Notes under the pieces: generated by a model | What the model was told of the DNA's origin: nothing | The model's input: only the letters and a program-made list of their open reading frames with translations | Databases searched by the model: none | Shown here: positions 5,382 through 5,400 of the stretch, one piece after another | Position numbering within the stretch: the stretch's first letter is position 1 | Layout: each line of letters opens with the position of its first letter | Translations under genes and position numbers: made by a program | Source of the DNA: Nitrospiraceae bacterium UBA6898 | GTDB taxonomy: Bacteria; Nitrospirota; Thermodesulfovibrionia; Thermodesulfovibrionales; UBA6898 | NCBI GenBank assembly: GCA_002448975.1 | Contig: DKBO01000106.1 | Location: forward strand, 1-5,400 | Reading direction: 5' to 3' | Length of the DNA stretch: 5,400 nt

Positions 5382-5400
5382 GTCATTCCCGTGAAAACGG
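5382..5400. repeat. Start of a GTCATTCCCG-type dispersed palindromic repeat, cut by the window end
   Basis: GTCATTCCCGTGAAAACGG (5382-5400) closely resembles the first half of the dispersed repeat GTCATTCCCGCGAAAGCGGG, known from intergenic regions of many bacteria. CCGT (5389-5392) and ACGG (5397-5400) form a stem closed by the stable tetraloop GAAA. The remaining arm lies beyond the window, so repeat status is inferred. Confidence 0.5.

Larger units (their letters stand above)
5074..5400. other. Right-hand region without a firm gene
   Basis: No convincing long coding frame is present on either strand past the terminator at 5073. The open minus-strand frame at 4780-5151 is antisense to the exported-protein gene and reads as a shadow. 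What the stretch holds is the small hairpin at 5122-5142, the candidate 28-codon ORF with its promoter-like sequence, and the start of a palindromic repeat at the right edge. Confidence 0.5.

Overview
The window looks like ordinary chromosome from a Gram-negative bacterium of moderate GC. A periplasmic DegP/HtrA protease, an exported small beta-rich protein and a DUF3417-type alpha-glucan phosphorylase together would fit Nitrospirota or Desulfobacterota. That placement is inferred from gene style, not from a marker gene. I saw no rRNA, tRNA, CRISPR array or insertion sequence.

Layout. Positions 1-1100 (+) hold the 3' part of a Do-family serine protease gene, with the whole catalytic triad and two PDZ domains; its 5' end lies outside the window. 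A perfect 16-bp stem-loop follows the stop. Next is a short region with small inverted repeats and a candidate 67-residue cysteine-rich ORF (1289-1492, +) that has a good ribosome binding site. A second, doubtful ORF overlaps its stop by ATGA. The 848-codon alpha-glucan phosphorylase gene (4202 to 1656, -) is the best-supported complete gene. Just upstream of it on the same strand, ending 10 bases before its start codon, is a protein-like stretch readable as one short gene only if a single base is removed from a GGGG run. A divergent gene (4666-5025, +) encodes a 119-residue exported protein, with a plausible sigma70 promoter, a near-perfect Shine-Dalgarno and a terminator hairpin. The last 330 bases hold a possible 28-codon gene on the minus strand with promoter-like and RBS-like signals. 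The extreme right end reads like the first half of a dispersed ATTCCCG-type palindromic repeat, cut by the window.

How the genes relate. The three firm genes do not form a pathway. The protease works on envelope protein quality control, the phosphorylase on cytoplasmic glycogen or maltodextrin breakdown, and the small protein is exported and of unknown function. The protease and phosphorylase genes converge; the phosphorylase and small-protein genes diverge from a shared gap of about 460 bases.

I do not see a clear previously undescribed system. The items most worth a second look are the small candidate genes and the possibly frameshifted reading frame in front of the phosphorylase.
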